The translations under genes and the position numbers were made by a program. From assembly GCA_964504455.1 (NCBI GenBank), contig CAZDDY010000001.1:1-50131 (forward strand): 50,131 nt of DNA, written 5' to 3'. This document shows, one piece after another, positions 24,895-32,601 of the stretch (within the stretch, counting starts at the first letter, position 1; each line of letters starts with the position of its first letter). This stretch comes from CAZDDY01 sp964504455. Its GTDB lineage: Bacteria; Patescibacteriota; Minisyncoccia; Phycocordibacterales; UBA9973. The notes below the pieces were generated by a model. That model had not been told where the DNA came from, ran no database searches, and was given only the letters and a program-made list of their open reading frames with translations.

Positions 24895-26145
24895 ATGCGA
24901 CAAAGCCAACTCTTCACAAAGACAAAGCGGGAAAGTCCAGCGGACGAAGTATCTAAGAATGCTGAACTTCTTATCCGTGCAGGGTATATATATAAAGAAA
25001 TGGCAGGAGTCTATGCCTATTTACCACTTGGGTTACGTGTTGTTGAGAAAATCAAGCAAGTGGTTCGTGAGGAGATGAATGCAATCGGAGGGCAAGAGTT
25101 GATTATGACGGCGCTTCAGAAAAAAGCTACCTGGGAAACAACAGGTAGGTGGAGTGATGATGTGGTTGATATTTGGTTTAAGACACAGCTAAAAGACGGA
25201 ACTGATTTAGGGCTTGGGTGGTCACACGAAGAGCCTATTATTGAGATGGTTAAACAACATCTTTCAAGTTATAAAGATTTACCTATTAATGTCTATCAAT
25301 TTCAAACTAAACTTCGAAACGAGTTACGGGCAAAAAGTGGAATTTTGAGAGGAAGAGAGTTTGTTATGAAAGACATGTATTCATGTAGTGTTGATGCGAA
25401 ACAACACGAGCAGTTTTACCAATCGACAATAGAGGCATACAAGAAAATTTATAACCGACTAGGTATTGGTGAGGATACCCATGTTACTTTTGCGAGTGGC
25501 GGTGCGTTTACACAATTTAGTCATGAATTTCAAACGATTTGTGCGGCAGGCGAGGACACCATTTATTTGCATCGTGGTAAAAATATTGCAGTCAACGAAG
25601 AGGTGTTAAACGATGAGAATCTTACAAAACTTGGTATTGCACGTGATGAGCTTGAAAAAGTAACAACAGCTGAAGTTGGTAATATTTTTAATTTTGGAAC
25701 TCAAAAGAGCGAAGATATGAATTTTACTTTTACAAATGAATCTGGAGAAAAGCAGTACGTGCATCTTGGTTCGTATGGTATTGGTATTACTCGTGTTATG
25801 GGTGTTATTGCGGAGAAGTTTGCAGATGAAAAAGGAATTGTATGGCCTGAGGCGGTAGCACCATATAAGATCCACTTGGTAGTTTTAGGGGAAAATGAAA
25901 AAACAAAAGAAGAAGCAGAAAAACTTTATCAGGAGTTAGTGTTGACTGGGGCAGAAGTCCTCTTTGACGATAGATCTGGGGTTTCAAACGGCGAGAAATT
26001 AAATGACGCGGATTTATTGGGTATGCCTATACGATTAATAGTTTCAGATAAAAGTATTGAATCAGGTGGATGCGAGTACAAGAAAAGAAACGAAAAAGAA
26101 AGTACTGTCATGAGCTTTGCTGAGGCTGTAGATTTCTTGAAATAA
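24895..26145 (+). CDS. proS: Prolyl-tRNA synthetase (short form without editing insertion)
   Basis: Class II synthetase charging tRNA-Pro. It starts MRQSQLFTKTKRESPADEVSKNAELLIRAGYI, has motif 2 (YQFQTKLRNELRAKSGILRGREFVMKDMYS) and the class signature of motif 3 (LGSYGIGITRVMGVIAE). A C-terminal anticodon-binding domain follows (YKIHLVVLGENEKTKEEAEKLY, VLFDDRSGVSNGEKLNDADLLGMPIRLIV). At 416 residues it lacks the INS editing domain (about 180 residues between motifs 2 and 3) of E. coli-type ProRS; HEFQTICAAGED runs almost directly to the motif 3 region. The start is set by the adjacent -10 box. mreB begins 1 nt after its stop. Confidence 0.96.
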   Translation: MRQSQLFTKTKRESPADEVSKNAELLIRAGYIYKEMAGVYAYLPLGLRVVEKIKQVVREEMNAIGGQELIMTALQKKATWETTGRWSDDVVDIWFKTQLKDGTDLGLGWSHEEPIIEMVKQHLSSYKDLPINVYQFQTKLRNELRAKSGILRGREFVMKDMYSCSVDAKQHEQFYQSTIEAYKKIYNRLGIGEDTHVTFASGGAFTQFSHEFQTICAAGEDTIYLHRGKNIAVNEEVLNDENLTKLGIARDELEKVTTAEVGNIFNFGTQKSEDMNFTFTNESGEKQYVHLGSYGIGITRVMGVIAEKFADEKGIVWPEAVAPYKIHLVVLGENEKTKEEAEKLYQELVLTGAEVLFDDRSGVSNGEKLNDADLLGMPIRLIVSDKSIESGGCEYKKRNEKESTVMSFAEAVDFLK

Positions 26146-26146
26146 T

Positions 26147-27193
26147 ATGGCACTTGGATTAAACAAAATTTTTTCAAATGATATTGGTATCGATCTTGGT
26201 ACAGCAAATACGTTGGTCTATTTAAAAGGAAAAGGCATCATCATTAATGAGCCGTCTGTTGTTGCGGTAAATCAAAAGACCGGACAAATCGTTGCGGTTG
26301 GAGCTGATGCAAAGCAAATGCTTGGCCGTACCCCAGGTCATATTAAGGCAGTGCGCCCACTTGTAGATGGTGTTATTTCTGATTTTGAAGTTACAGAAGA
26401 AATGCTCGCCTATCTTATTCGAAAGGCTGAAAGTTTTTCAAAAAAATTATTTCGCCCAAGAGTTGTAATCGGTATACCATCTGGTGTCACGAATGTAGAA
26501 TCTCGAGCCGTATATGATGCTGCAAAATCTGCTGGCGCACGAGATGTATATCTTGTTGAAGAACCAATGGCTGCTGCAATCGGGATTAGATTGCCAATTA
26601 AAGAACCAGTTGGCTCGATGATAATTGATATTGGTGGGGGCACAACAGATATAGCCATTATTTCTTTAGGAGGAATTGTTAGGTCAAAGAATCTTCGTAT
26701 CGCAGGAGATCGTTTCAACGAAGATATTATGACCTATTTGAAAGATGAATTTAAATTGTTAATCGGCGAAAAAACGGCCGAAACTCTTAAGATGCAAATA
26801 GGTTCAGTTGTCGAAGGTGATTTGCTCGAAGCGCACGTTCGAGGAAGAGATATGGTTTCAGGGTTGCCTAGAGAAGTTATAGTAACTGATCAAGATATTA
26901 GACTTGCAATCGGAGGCTCAATTGCCACACTCGTTGATGGTATTAAGGAGGTTTTAGAAACAACACCTCCTGAAGTAGTAGGAGATGTCATGCAACGAGG
27001 AATTGTTCTTACAGGAGGAGGCGCACTTATTCGAGGAATTGATGTTTTATTAAACACCATCCTTAAAATTCCAATTTTTATAGCCGAAGATCCTCTCACA
27101 GCTGTTGCGCGAGGCACAGGTGTTATTTTGGATGATTTAGAGTATTACAAAGAAGTACTTTTAGAAACAGATGGCGACATTCTCCCGAGATAA
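26147..27193 (+). CDS. mreB: Rod shape-determining actin-like protein MreB
   Basis: Actin-family ATPase forming membrane-associated filaments that guide cell-wall synthesis. Phosphate 1 motif is DIGIDLGTANTLVYLKGKGI near the N-terminus. GVISDFEVTEEMLAYLI, VVIGIPSGVTNVESRAV, EEPMAAAIGIRLPI, phosphate 2 IIDIGGGTTDIAIISLGG and adenosine motif GIVLTGGGALIRGID follow. The 348 residues are a complete MreB. It starts 1 nt after proS and overlaps mreC by 23 nt, so proS-mreB-mreC-tgt form one tightly packed unit. Confidence 0.97.
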   Translation: MALGLNKIFSNDIGIDLGTANTLVYLKGKGIIINEPSVVAVNQKTGQIVAVGADAKQMLGRTPGHIKAVRPLVDGVISDFEVTEEMLAYLIRKAESFSKKLFRPRVVIGIPSGVTNVESRAVYDAAKSAGARDVYLVEEPMAAAIGIRLPIKEPVGSMIIDIGGGTTDIAIISLGGIVRSKNLRIAGDRFNEDIMTYLKDEFKLLIGEKTAETLKMQIGSVVEGDLLEAHVRGRDMVSGLPREVIVTDQDIRLAIGGSIATLVDGIKEVLETTPPEVVGDVMQRGIVLTGGGALIRGIDVLLNTILKIPIFIAEDPLTAVARGTGVILDDLEYYKEVLLETDGDILPR

Positions 27194-27950
27194 AAAGAAA
27201 GGCCGAACACGGCGAATACTTTTTTCGTTTCTTGGAACGCTTTTTTTTGTTTTAATTTTATTTCCACTCCTTTTTAATAGCGTTGCCATACATTCTGGTC
27301 TCTTTTTTTGGCGCACAGGTACACGCCTCGGTGATTTCATCTCGAGCTCTCTTGTTTTTTTTCAAAGAAATGAGTCATTACGGTTGGAGAATCAATCACT
27401 CAAAGAAGAGATAGAAGCATTACGAATGCAAAATCAATCAAGTGTAGATGTCGACCAAATACCACTTGATGAAGAAACCAAAATGCTTTTGCCAGTTATT
27501 GCTAAGCCCTTTAAAACCGGCTCAGATACAATTATTCTTGAACACGAAAACACTCCTGAAATACAAAAATATATTGGCATGGTTGTTACTACAAAAGAAG
27601 GTATCCCGGTTGGAGTTGTCGAGAAGACAACTACTCGATTAGTGTATGTAAAACTTTTTTCATTCTCAGGTAATCGAATTGTACTCAGGGAGACAAAAGA
27701 AAATATTGATTTTGAGTTAGTAGGTCGCTCAAGTGGTAATTTTCATTTCGAAGCAAATCAAGATGTTCCAGTTTCTGTAGGAGGTTTCTTGTATCTACCA
27801 GGGTTTGATACTTTTCCAGTGGCACAAATAGCAAAGGTGGTTTCTCGCCAACATGACCCAGAAAAAATATATCTTGCAACGTTAGTCATCAACTACAACA
27901 ATCTAAACTCTCTGGTATTAACCGAAAAAACATATGGATTCTCCGATTAA
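27171..27950 (+). CDS. mreC: Cell-shape protein MreC (divergent)
   Basis: Bitopic membrane protein that links MreB to the wall-synthesis machinery. The 259 residues show a basic N-terminus (RDKKKGRTRR), one membrane helix (about 17-40), a coiled-coil stretch (LRLENQSLKEEIEALRMQN, about 70-90) and a beta-rich C-terminal domain with GMVVTTKEGIPVGVVEKTT. This is the standard MreC layout, although the sequence is divergent. It overlaps mreB by 23 nt and tgt by 17 nt. No mreD-like gene follows. Confidence 0.88.
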   Translation: MATFSRDKKKGRTRRILFSFLGTLFFVLILFPLLFNSVAIHSGLFFWRTGTRLGDFISSSLVFFQRNESLRLENQSLKEEIEALRMQNQSSVDVDQIPLDEETKMLLPVIAKPFKTGSDTIILEHENTPEIQKYIGMVVTTKEGIPVGVVEKTTTRLVYVKLFSFSGNRIVLRETKENIDFELVGRSSGNFHFEANQDVPVSVGGFLYLPGFDTFPVAQIAKVVSRQHDPEKIYLATLVINYNNLNSLVLTEKTYGFSD

Positions 27951-29136
27951 GTTTACATTTGTTGCAAAAGACAAAAAAGCTCGTCTTGCAACGTTGGAAA
28001 CAAAGCATGGCATTGTAGAAACACCAGCATTTGTAGTTGTAGGCACAAAGGCAACAGTAAAATCTCTTACCCCTGAGATGATTGTTGAGTCGAAAACTCA
28101 ACTTGTTCTTGCAAATACATATCATTTATATCTTCAACCAGGGCTGGAAATTATCAAAGAAAGTGGTGGGTTTCCAAAATTTATGCACTATTGTGGACCA
28201 ACTATGACCGATTCTGGAGGGTTCCAAGTGTTTTCTTTGGGTACCGCTTTTGGTAAGGGGATAAGTAAGATTCTACAAGCGATAGAAGATACAAAACAGT
28301 TATCTGTTGGGGTATCAGATGAACCCGCACCGAAATTAGCAAAAGTAGGGGAAGATGGAGTTACCTTTAAGTCACATATTGACGGGAGCCTTCATTATAT
28401 TACACCCGAGAGGTCAATCGAGATACAACATGCCCTCAAAGCAGATATTATATTTGCTTTTGACGAGTGTACTTCTCCAACAGATACTCATGAGTATCAT
28501 AAAGAATCCTTGCGAAGAACACATCGCTGGGCGCAAAGATCTCTTGTGTATCATAAATCACAAGAAAATAGTAAAGAGCAAGCACTTTTTGGAATTGTGC
28601 AAGGTGGACGATTTAAAGATCTTAGAGAAGAATCAGCACACACCATTGGATCAATGGACTTTGATGGTTTTGGAATTGGAGGGTCGTTTGATAAGGAGGA
28701 TCTTTTAAGCGCAGTTTTATGGGTAAATGAAATTCTTCCAGAAGATAAACCACGTCACCTTCTTGGGATTGGTGAACCTAAAGATATACTTTTTGGAGTC
28801 GAAGCAGGATGTGATTTGTTTGATTGTGTTGCACCAACTCGTATGGCAAGAAACGGAACTCTTCATACAAAGGATGGTCGCATGAATCTATTGAATGCAA
28901 AATTTGAGCTCGATACTAATCCAATTGAAAACGATTGCGGATGTTATACATGCAAAAACTTTACCCGAAGTTATCTTGCACACCTTTTTAGAGGAAAAGA
29001 AATGCTTGGTGGAACTCTCGCCACGATACATAATGTATATTTCATGAATACTTTTTTTGAGGAAATTCGAAAAGCAATTAAAGAAGGAAATTTTTCTGAA
29101 TATAAAGAAAAATTTATCAAAAAATACTATAAATAG
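27934..29136 (+). CDS. tgt: tRNA-guanine transglycosylase (Tgt)
   Basis: Exchanges guanine-34 for preQ1 in tRNAs with GUN anticodons, on the queuosine pathway. The 400-residue TIM-barrel protein has VVGTKATVKSLTPEMI, LANTYHLYLQPG, the catalytic segment MTDSGGFQVFSLG, GIVQGGRFKDLREESA, GFGIGGSFDKED, GIGEPKDILFGVEAGCDLFDCVAPTRMARNG and a zinc site made of C-x-C-x2-C (CGCYTC) plus a downstream His in LATIHNVYF. All catalytic segments are present. It overlaps mreC by 17 nt, so translation is probably coupled. No queuosine synthesis genes are nearby, suggesting salvage or another source of base. Confidence 0.96.
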   Translation: MDSPIKFTFVAKDKKARLATLETKHGIVETPAFVVVGTKATVKSLTPEMIVESKTQLVLANTYHLYLQPGLEIIKESGGFPKFMHYCGPTMTDSGGFQVFSLGTAFGKGISKILQAIEDTKQLSVGVSDEPAPKLAKVGEDGVTFKSHIDGSLHYITPERSIEIQHALKADIIFAFDECTSPTDTHEYHKESLRRTHRWAQRSLVYHKSQENSKEQALFGIVQGGRFKDLREESAHTIGSMDFDGFGIGGSFDKEDLLSAVLWVNEILPEDKPRHLLGIGEPKDILFGVEAGCDLFDCVAPTRMARNGTLHTKDGRMNLLNAKFELDTNPIENDCGCYTCKNFTRSYLAHLFRGKEMLGGTLATIHNVYFMNTFFEEIRKAIKEGNFSEYKEKFIKKYYK

Positions 29137-29179
29137 GAAACTTGCTTATATCTGTGCAGCCATATAAAAATGAGTAGGT

Positions 29180-29206
29180 TTGAGGTCAAATGAAAAATGA
29201 TACTAT
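29180..29206 (+). promoter_or_regulatory. Promoter of the DUF1653 gene (TTGAGG-N15-extended TACTAT)
   Basis: -35 TTGAGG (29180-29185), 15-nt spacer ending TGA, extended -10 TACTAT (29201-29206), 8 nt to the ATG at 29215. The -35 spacing is short, so the -10 carries the call. Confidence 0.55.
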
Positions 29207-29214
29207 ATACTAAT

Positions 29215-29541
29215 ATGAATAATAATTTAAAAATTGGTGGTTTTTATTACCATTACAAACACGATCCAAGCAAAGACATATACAATTATGCATACGAGAT
29301 AATAAATATAGGTCATCATACAGAAATAGAAGGTCTTGATGAGTCGCAAATGGTGATTTATGCACCACTTTACCCAGAAGCAGGAGTATACAAGGCGGGA
29401 AAGCATTTTGATCTACGGCCACTTACTATGTTCCTTGAGCCTGTAACCAAGGAAGGAAAAACATTCTCACGGTTTCAAGAAATAACTGATCCAGAACTGA
29501 TTGAAAAACTCAAATTAAAAAAACAAGAGATGTATGCCTAG
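29215..29541 (+). CDS. DUF1653 domain protein
   Basis: A 108-residue cytoplasmic protein. The N-terminal half LKIGGFYYHYKHDPSKDIYNYAYEIINIGHHTE, then MVIYAPLYPEA, FDLRPLTMFLEPVTKEGKTFSRFQEI, is the DUF1653 pattern (a small beta-barrel-like domain of unknown function). The C-terminal KLKLKKQEMYA is a short extension. An in-frame ATG at 29197 would add six residues, but it sits inside the predicted -10 region, so 29215 is preferred. The gene is monocistronic and ends at an intrinsic terminator. Confidence 0.85.
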   Translation: MNNNLKIGGFYYHYKHDPSKDIYNYAYEIINIGHHTEIEGLDESQMVIYAPLYPEAGVYKAGKHFDLRPLTMFLEPVTKEGKTFSRFQEITDPELIEKLKLKKQEMYA

Positions 29542-29544
29542 TGG

Positions 29545-29573
29545 AAAAAAGCTGATAGATATCAGCTTTTTTT
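29545..29573 (+). terminator. Intrinsic terminator after the DUF1653 gene
   Basis: AAAAAAGCTGATA / TATCAGCTTTTTT stem with a GA loop, ending in seven T. It starts 3 nt after the stop codon. Confidence 0.9.
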
Positions 29574-29603
29574 ATTCTCTATTCTTTAGTATTCTTTACA
29601 CAC

Positions 29604-31658
29604 ATGTCAGTATTTCGTCTTAAAAGTGAATACAAGCCGGCTGGAGATCAACCCGAAGCAATCAAGGGTCTTCTGTCTGGTTTAAAAAAAGGACTGAAAA
29701 AGCAGACACTTTTAGGTGCAACTGGAACAGGAAAGACCTTTACAATGGCAAATATTATAAAAGAGTGGGGAAAAGCAACACTCGTGATTGCCCACAATAA
29801 AACTCTTGCTGCTCAGCTTGCACAAGAGTTTAGAGAATTTTTTCCTGATGCTGCAGTGCACTACTTTGTTTCGTACTACGATTATTACCAGCCTGAAGCG
29901 TATTTACCCGGGACGGACACCTATATCGAGAAAGATGCCCAGATTAATGAAGAAATTGACCGACTTCGTCATGCAACAACCCAGGCTCTACTCACTCGCC
30001 CAGATACAATTATTGTTGCGTCAGTTTCATGTATCTATGGTTTGGGGTCACCGGAAGAATATGAGAAAGAAAATTTAAAGCTTACTATAGGAGATAGATA
30101 TACACGCACAGATATTATGAAGCGTCTTATTGAAATGCAATACGAGCGAACGACAGCGGATCTTTCACCAGGAACTTTTAGATCTATTGGTACTCGCATA
30201 GATATTATGCCAGTATCAGAAACCGAAGCATATATAATTGAAATTGCTGGAGGCGTCATAGAGAAAATAACAAAATTTGACACCGTCTCATCTCATGTTC
30301 TTGGTGAAATAAAAAGTTTTTTTGTTTTTCCTGCGAAGCACTTTATGACACCGAAAGCTCTTCGAGACAAGGCAGTGAAAGCGATTCAAGCAGAATTAAA
30401 GCAACAAATAGCTTATTTTGAAAAAGAGGGAAAACTGCTTGAAGCCGAGCGAATAAAAAGGAGAACTACATATGACACTGCAATGATAAAGGAAGTTGGA
30501 TATTGTTCTGGTATCGAAAATTACTCTCGACACTTATCAGGAAAAAATGCAGGTGATCCACCAGATACGCTTCTTTCTTATTTTCCTCATACAAAAGAAG
30601 GTAACCCAAATTTTCTGACCATCATTGATGAGTCACATGTCACACTCCCTCAATTGCAGGGCATGTATGCAGGTGACGCCTCAAGAAAAAATACATTAGT
30701 TGAGTTTGGTTTTAGATTACCGAGCGCAAAAGACAACAGACCTCTTACGTACGAAGAGTTTGAGAAAATAATCGGACAGGTTGTATATACGAGTGCAACA
30801 CCAGGGAAAATAGAAAAAGAAGTGAGTGAACAAATTGTTGAGCAAATAATTAGGCCAACAGGTCTTATTGATCCTGAAATCATCGTAAAACCTATTATTG
30901 AAAATGGTGAGTATCCAGGGCAAATTCAAGATTTCATCACGGAGGCGCATACGGTAATAAAACGGGGCGGGAGAGTGCTTGCAACCACGCTTACTAAAAA
31001 AATGGCAGAAGACTTAGCACAATATCTTAAAGAATTACCAGACGAAAAGGGTAAAAAAGTAAAAGCCGAATATCTCCACAGCGATATAAAGACGATTGAC
31101 CGTATCAAGATACTTACGAGTTTTCGAAAGGGTGAGTTTGACTGTCTCGTTGGGGTGAACTTATTACGTGAAGGTCTCGACTTGCCCGAGGTTGAATTTA
31201 TTGGAATTTTAGATGCTGACAAAGAGGGGTTTCTTCGTTCAGAAACTTCACTTATTCAAACTATCGGGCGTGCAGCAAGAAACGTTTTAGGTAGGGTTAT
31301 TCTGTACGCAGATAAAATGACTGGTTCTATGGAACGTGCCATACATGAGACAAATAGACGCCGAGAAATTCAACTTGCCTATAATAAAAAACATAATATT
31401 ACCCCAAAGACAATACATAAAAAAATTAAAGATATTACTGAGAGTCTTGAAACTGAACACAAAAAAGCAGTAAAGTTTAATTTGGCACTTGATCAAGATG
31501 TTTTTAAGTCTGATCCGCAAAAACTTATTTCACTTAAAGAGATCGAGATGGGGGAGGCAGTGAAAGAACTTGATTTTGAAACTGCAGCAATTTTACGTGA
31601 TGAAATTTATGCGTTAAAACAAAAGGCAGGTATTGGTGCCAAACGAAAAAGAACGTAG
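29604..31658 (+). CDS. uvrB: Excinuclease ABC subunit UvrB
   Basis: DNA-damage verification helicase-like subunit of nucleotide excision repair. The 684 residues show Walker A GATGTGKTFTMANI (about 39-52), the damage-probing beta-hairpin YDYYQPEAYLPGTDTYIEKDA, helicase motifs including TIIDESHVTLPQL, VYTSATPG and LLREGLDLPEVEFIGILDADKEGFLR with QTIGRAARN, and the C-terminal UVR motif (KELDFETAAILRDEIYALK) that binds UvrC. Length and motifs are normal. TATTCT (29590-29595) 8 nt before the ATG is a plausible -10. uvrA and uvrC are in the next 6 kb. Confidence 0.98.
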   Translation: MSVFRLKSEYKPAGDQPEAIKGLLSGLKKGLKKQTLLGATGTGKTFTMANIIKEWGKATLVIAHNKTLAAQLAQEFREFFPDAAVHYFVSYYDYYQPEAYLPGTDTYIEKDAQINEEIDRLRHATTQALLTRPDTIIVASVSCIYGLGSPEEYEKENLKLTIGDRYTRTDIMKRLIEMQYERTTADLSPGTFRSIGTRIDIMPVSETEAYIIEIAGGVIEKITKFDTVSSHVLGEIKSFFVFPAKHFMTPKALRDKAVKAIQAELKQQIAYFEKEGKLLEAERIKRRTTYDTAMIKEVGYCSGIENYSRHLSGKNAGDPPDTLLSYFPHTKEGNPNFLTIIDESHVTLPQLQGMYAGDASRKNTLVEFGFRLPSAKDNRPLTYEEFEKIIGQVVYTSATPGKIEKEVSEQIVEQIIRPTGLIDPEIIVKPIIENGEYPGQIQDFITEAHTVIKRGGRVLATTLTKKMAEDLAQYLKELPDEKGKKVKAEYLHSDIKTIDRIKILTSFRKGEFDCLVGVNLLREGLDLPEVEFIGILDADKEGFLRSETSLIQTIGRAARNVLGRVILYADKMTGSMERAIHETNRRREIQLAYNKKHNITPKTIHKKIKDITESLETEHKKAVKFNLALDQDVFKSDPQKLISLKEIEMGEAVKELDFETAAILRDEIYALKQKAGIGAKRKRT

Positions 31659-31672
31659 TACACTATTCATAT

Positions 31673-32497
31673 ATGCAGAAAACAACCGTAGCTGTTATCG
31701 AAGTACTGATTGTTATTATCGGTATTTCATTAATTGCATACTACAAATTTTATCAAGCACCCAGACTTGGCATAATGCAACCTGCGCCTTCCTCTCCTCC
31801 TGTATTAGTTGATAAAAGTAGTTATTTTTTGGTCTCAGTGAAAGAACAACCAAGTTTTACGATTATCGATGTTGAGTACCCATATTTTGAAAATGCTCCA
31901 CAATCGTTTAACGAAAAAATCAAAGAATATGTTTTTGCAAAGATAAAAGAACACAATAGTCTTTCTGAGGCAAACTGGAAAAGTCGTTTCGGAAGCGCCT
32001 TTGAGGAATCAAATTTTCCAGAGAAGCCAGAAGTTGAAGGTGACAAGATGCCATTCTATATGAAGACAGATGTTGTGCAATCAAATAACCAATTCATAAG
32101 TTTTACTCTCCACTATGCAACGTATCAAACACGAGCACTTTTTTCTGAAGAGATACTATCTTTCAACTTCGATCTTTCCAAACAAAAAGAAATTACTTTA
32201 GAAGAATTGTTCTCTAATAATCCGCTCTATTTGCAAGATATCTCTCGTTTTGCAAAAAGTGATCTTGAAAAACAACTTGTTGATACAGAATCACTAAAAG
32301 ACTTAGGACTAACCACGGAGGTTCAAAATACGTATGTAAAAAATATTTCTCGAAGTATAGCAATTGGAACAAATCCTAAAATAAGTAATTTTTCTACATT
32401 TACTTTTACCCCGGAATCAGTTACTTTTTACTTTCAAAAAACACAAGTCGGCCCGACTTCCATAGGTATGCCGAAAGTAGTTATGCCTCGTAAATAA
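31673..32497 (+). CDS. Membrane-anchored DUF3298 (RsiV/PdaC-like) protein
   Basis: A 274-residue protein with one N-terminal membrane helix (about 5-25), a Pro-rich linker and an extracytoplasmic domain. FTIIDVEYPYFENAPQSFNEKIKEYVFAKIKEH resembles DUF4163, and FISFTLHYATYQTRA ... FNFDLSKQKEITLEELFSNN resembles DUF3298, the pair found in RsiV and in the non-catalytic part of PdaC. No deacetylase domain is present. It ends early compared with the family (FYFQKTQVGPTSIGMPKVVMPRK). TACACT (31659-31664) 8 nt before the ATG could be its -10. The function is unknown; ligand or lysozyme sensing is known for RsiV only. Confidence 0.75.
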   Translation: MQKTTVAVIEVLIVIIGISLIAYYKFYQAPRLGIMQPAPSSPPVLVDKSSYFLVSVKEQPSFTIIDVEYPYFENAPQSFNEKIKEYVFAKIKEHNSLSEANWKSRFGSAFEESNFPEKPEVEGDKMPFYMKTDVVQSNNQFISFTLHYATYQTRALFSEEILSFNFDLSKQKEITLEELFSNNPLYLQDISRFAKSDLEKQLVDTESLKDLGLTTEVQNTYVKNISRSIAIGTNPKISNFSTFTFTPESVTFYFQKTQVGPTSIGMPKVVMPRK

Positions 32498-32554
32498 GCT
32501 CTTTAGTGTTTCAATATACTCTGTGTTATATTGGGTACAATCAAATAGCGATAT

Positions 32555-32579
32555 ACCCCTATAAGGAGACTTAAGGGGT
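32555..32579 (+). promoter_or_regulatory. Hairpin in the uvrA leader
   Basis: ACCCCT-A-TAA pairs with TTAAGGGGT around a GGAGAC loop, 22 nt before the uvrA ATG. TACAAT (32537-32542) upstream could serve as a -10 that places this hairpin in the 5' UTR. TATAAA (32591-32596) just before the ATG is an alternative, leaderless -10. No T-tract follows the hairpin. Confidence 0.35.
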
Positions 32580-32601
32580 CCGCTTTTGTTTATAAAGCTG
32601 T

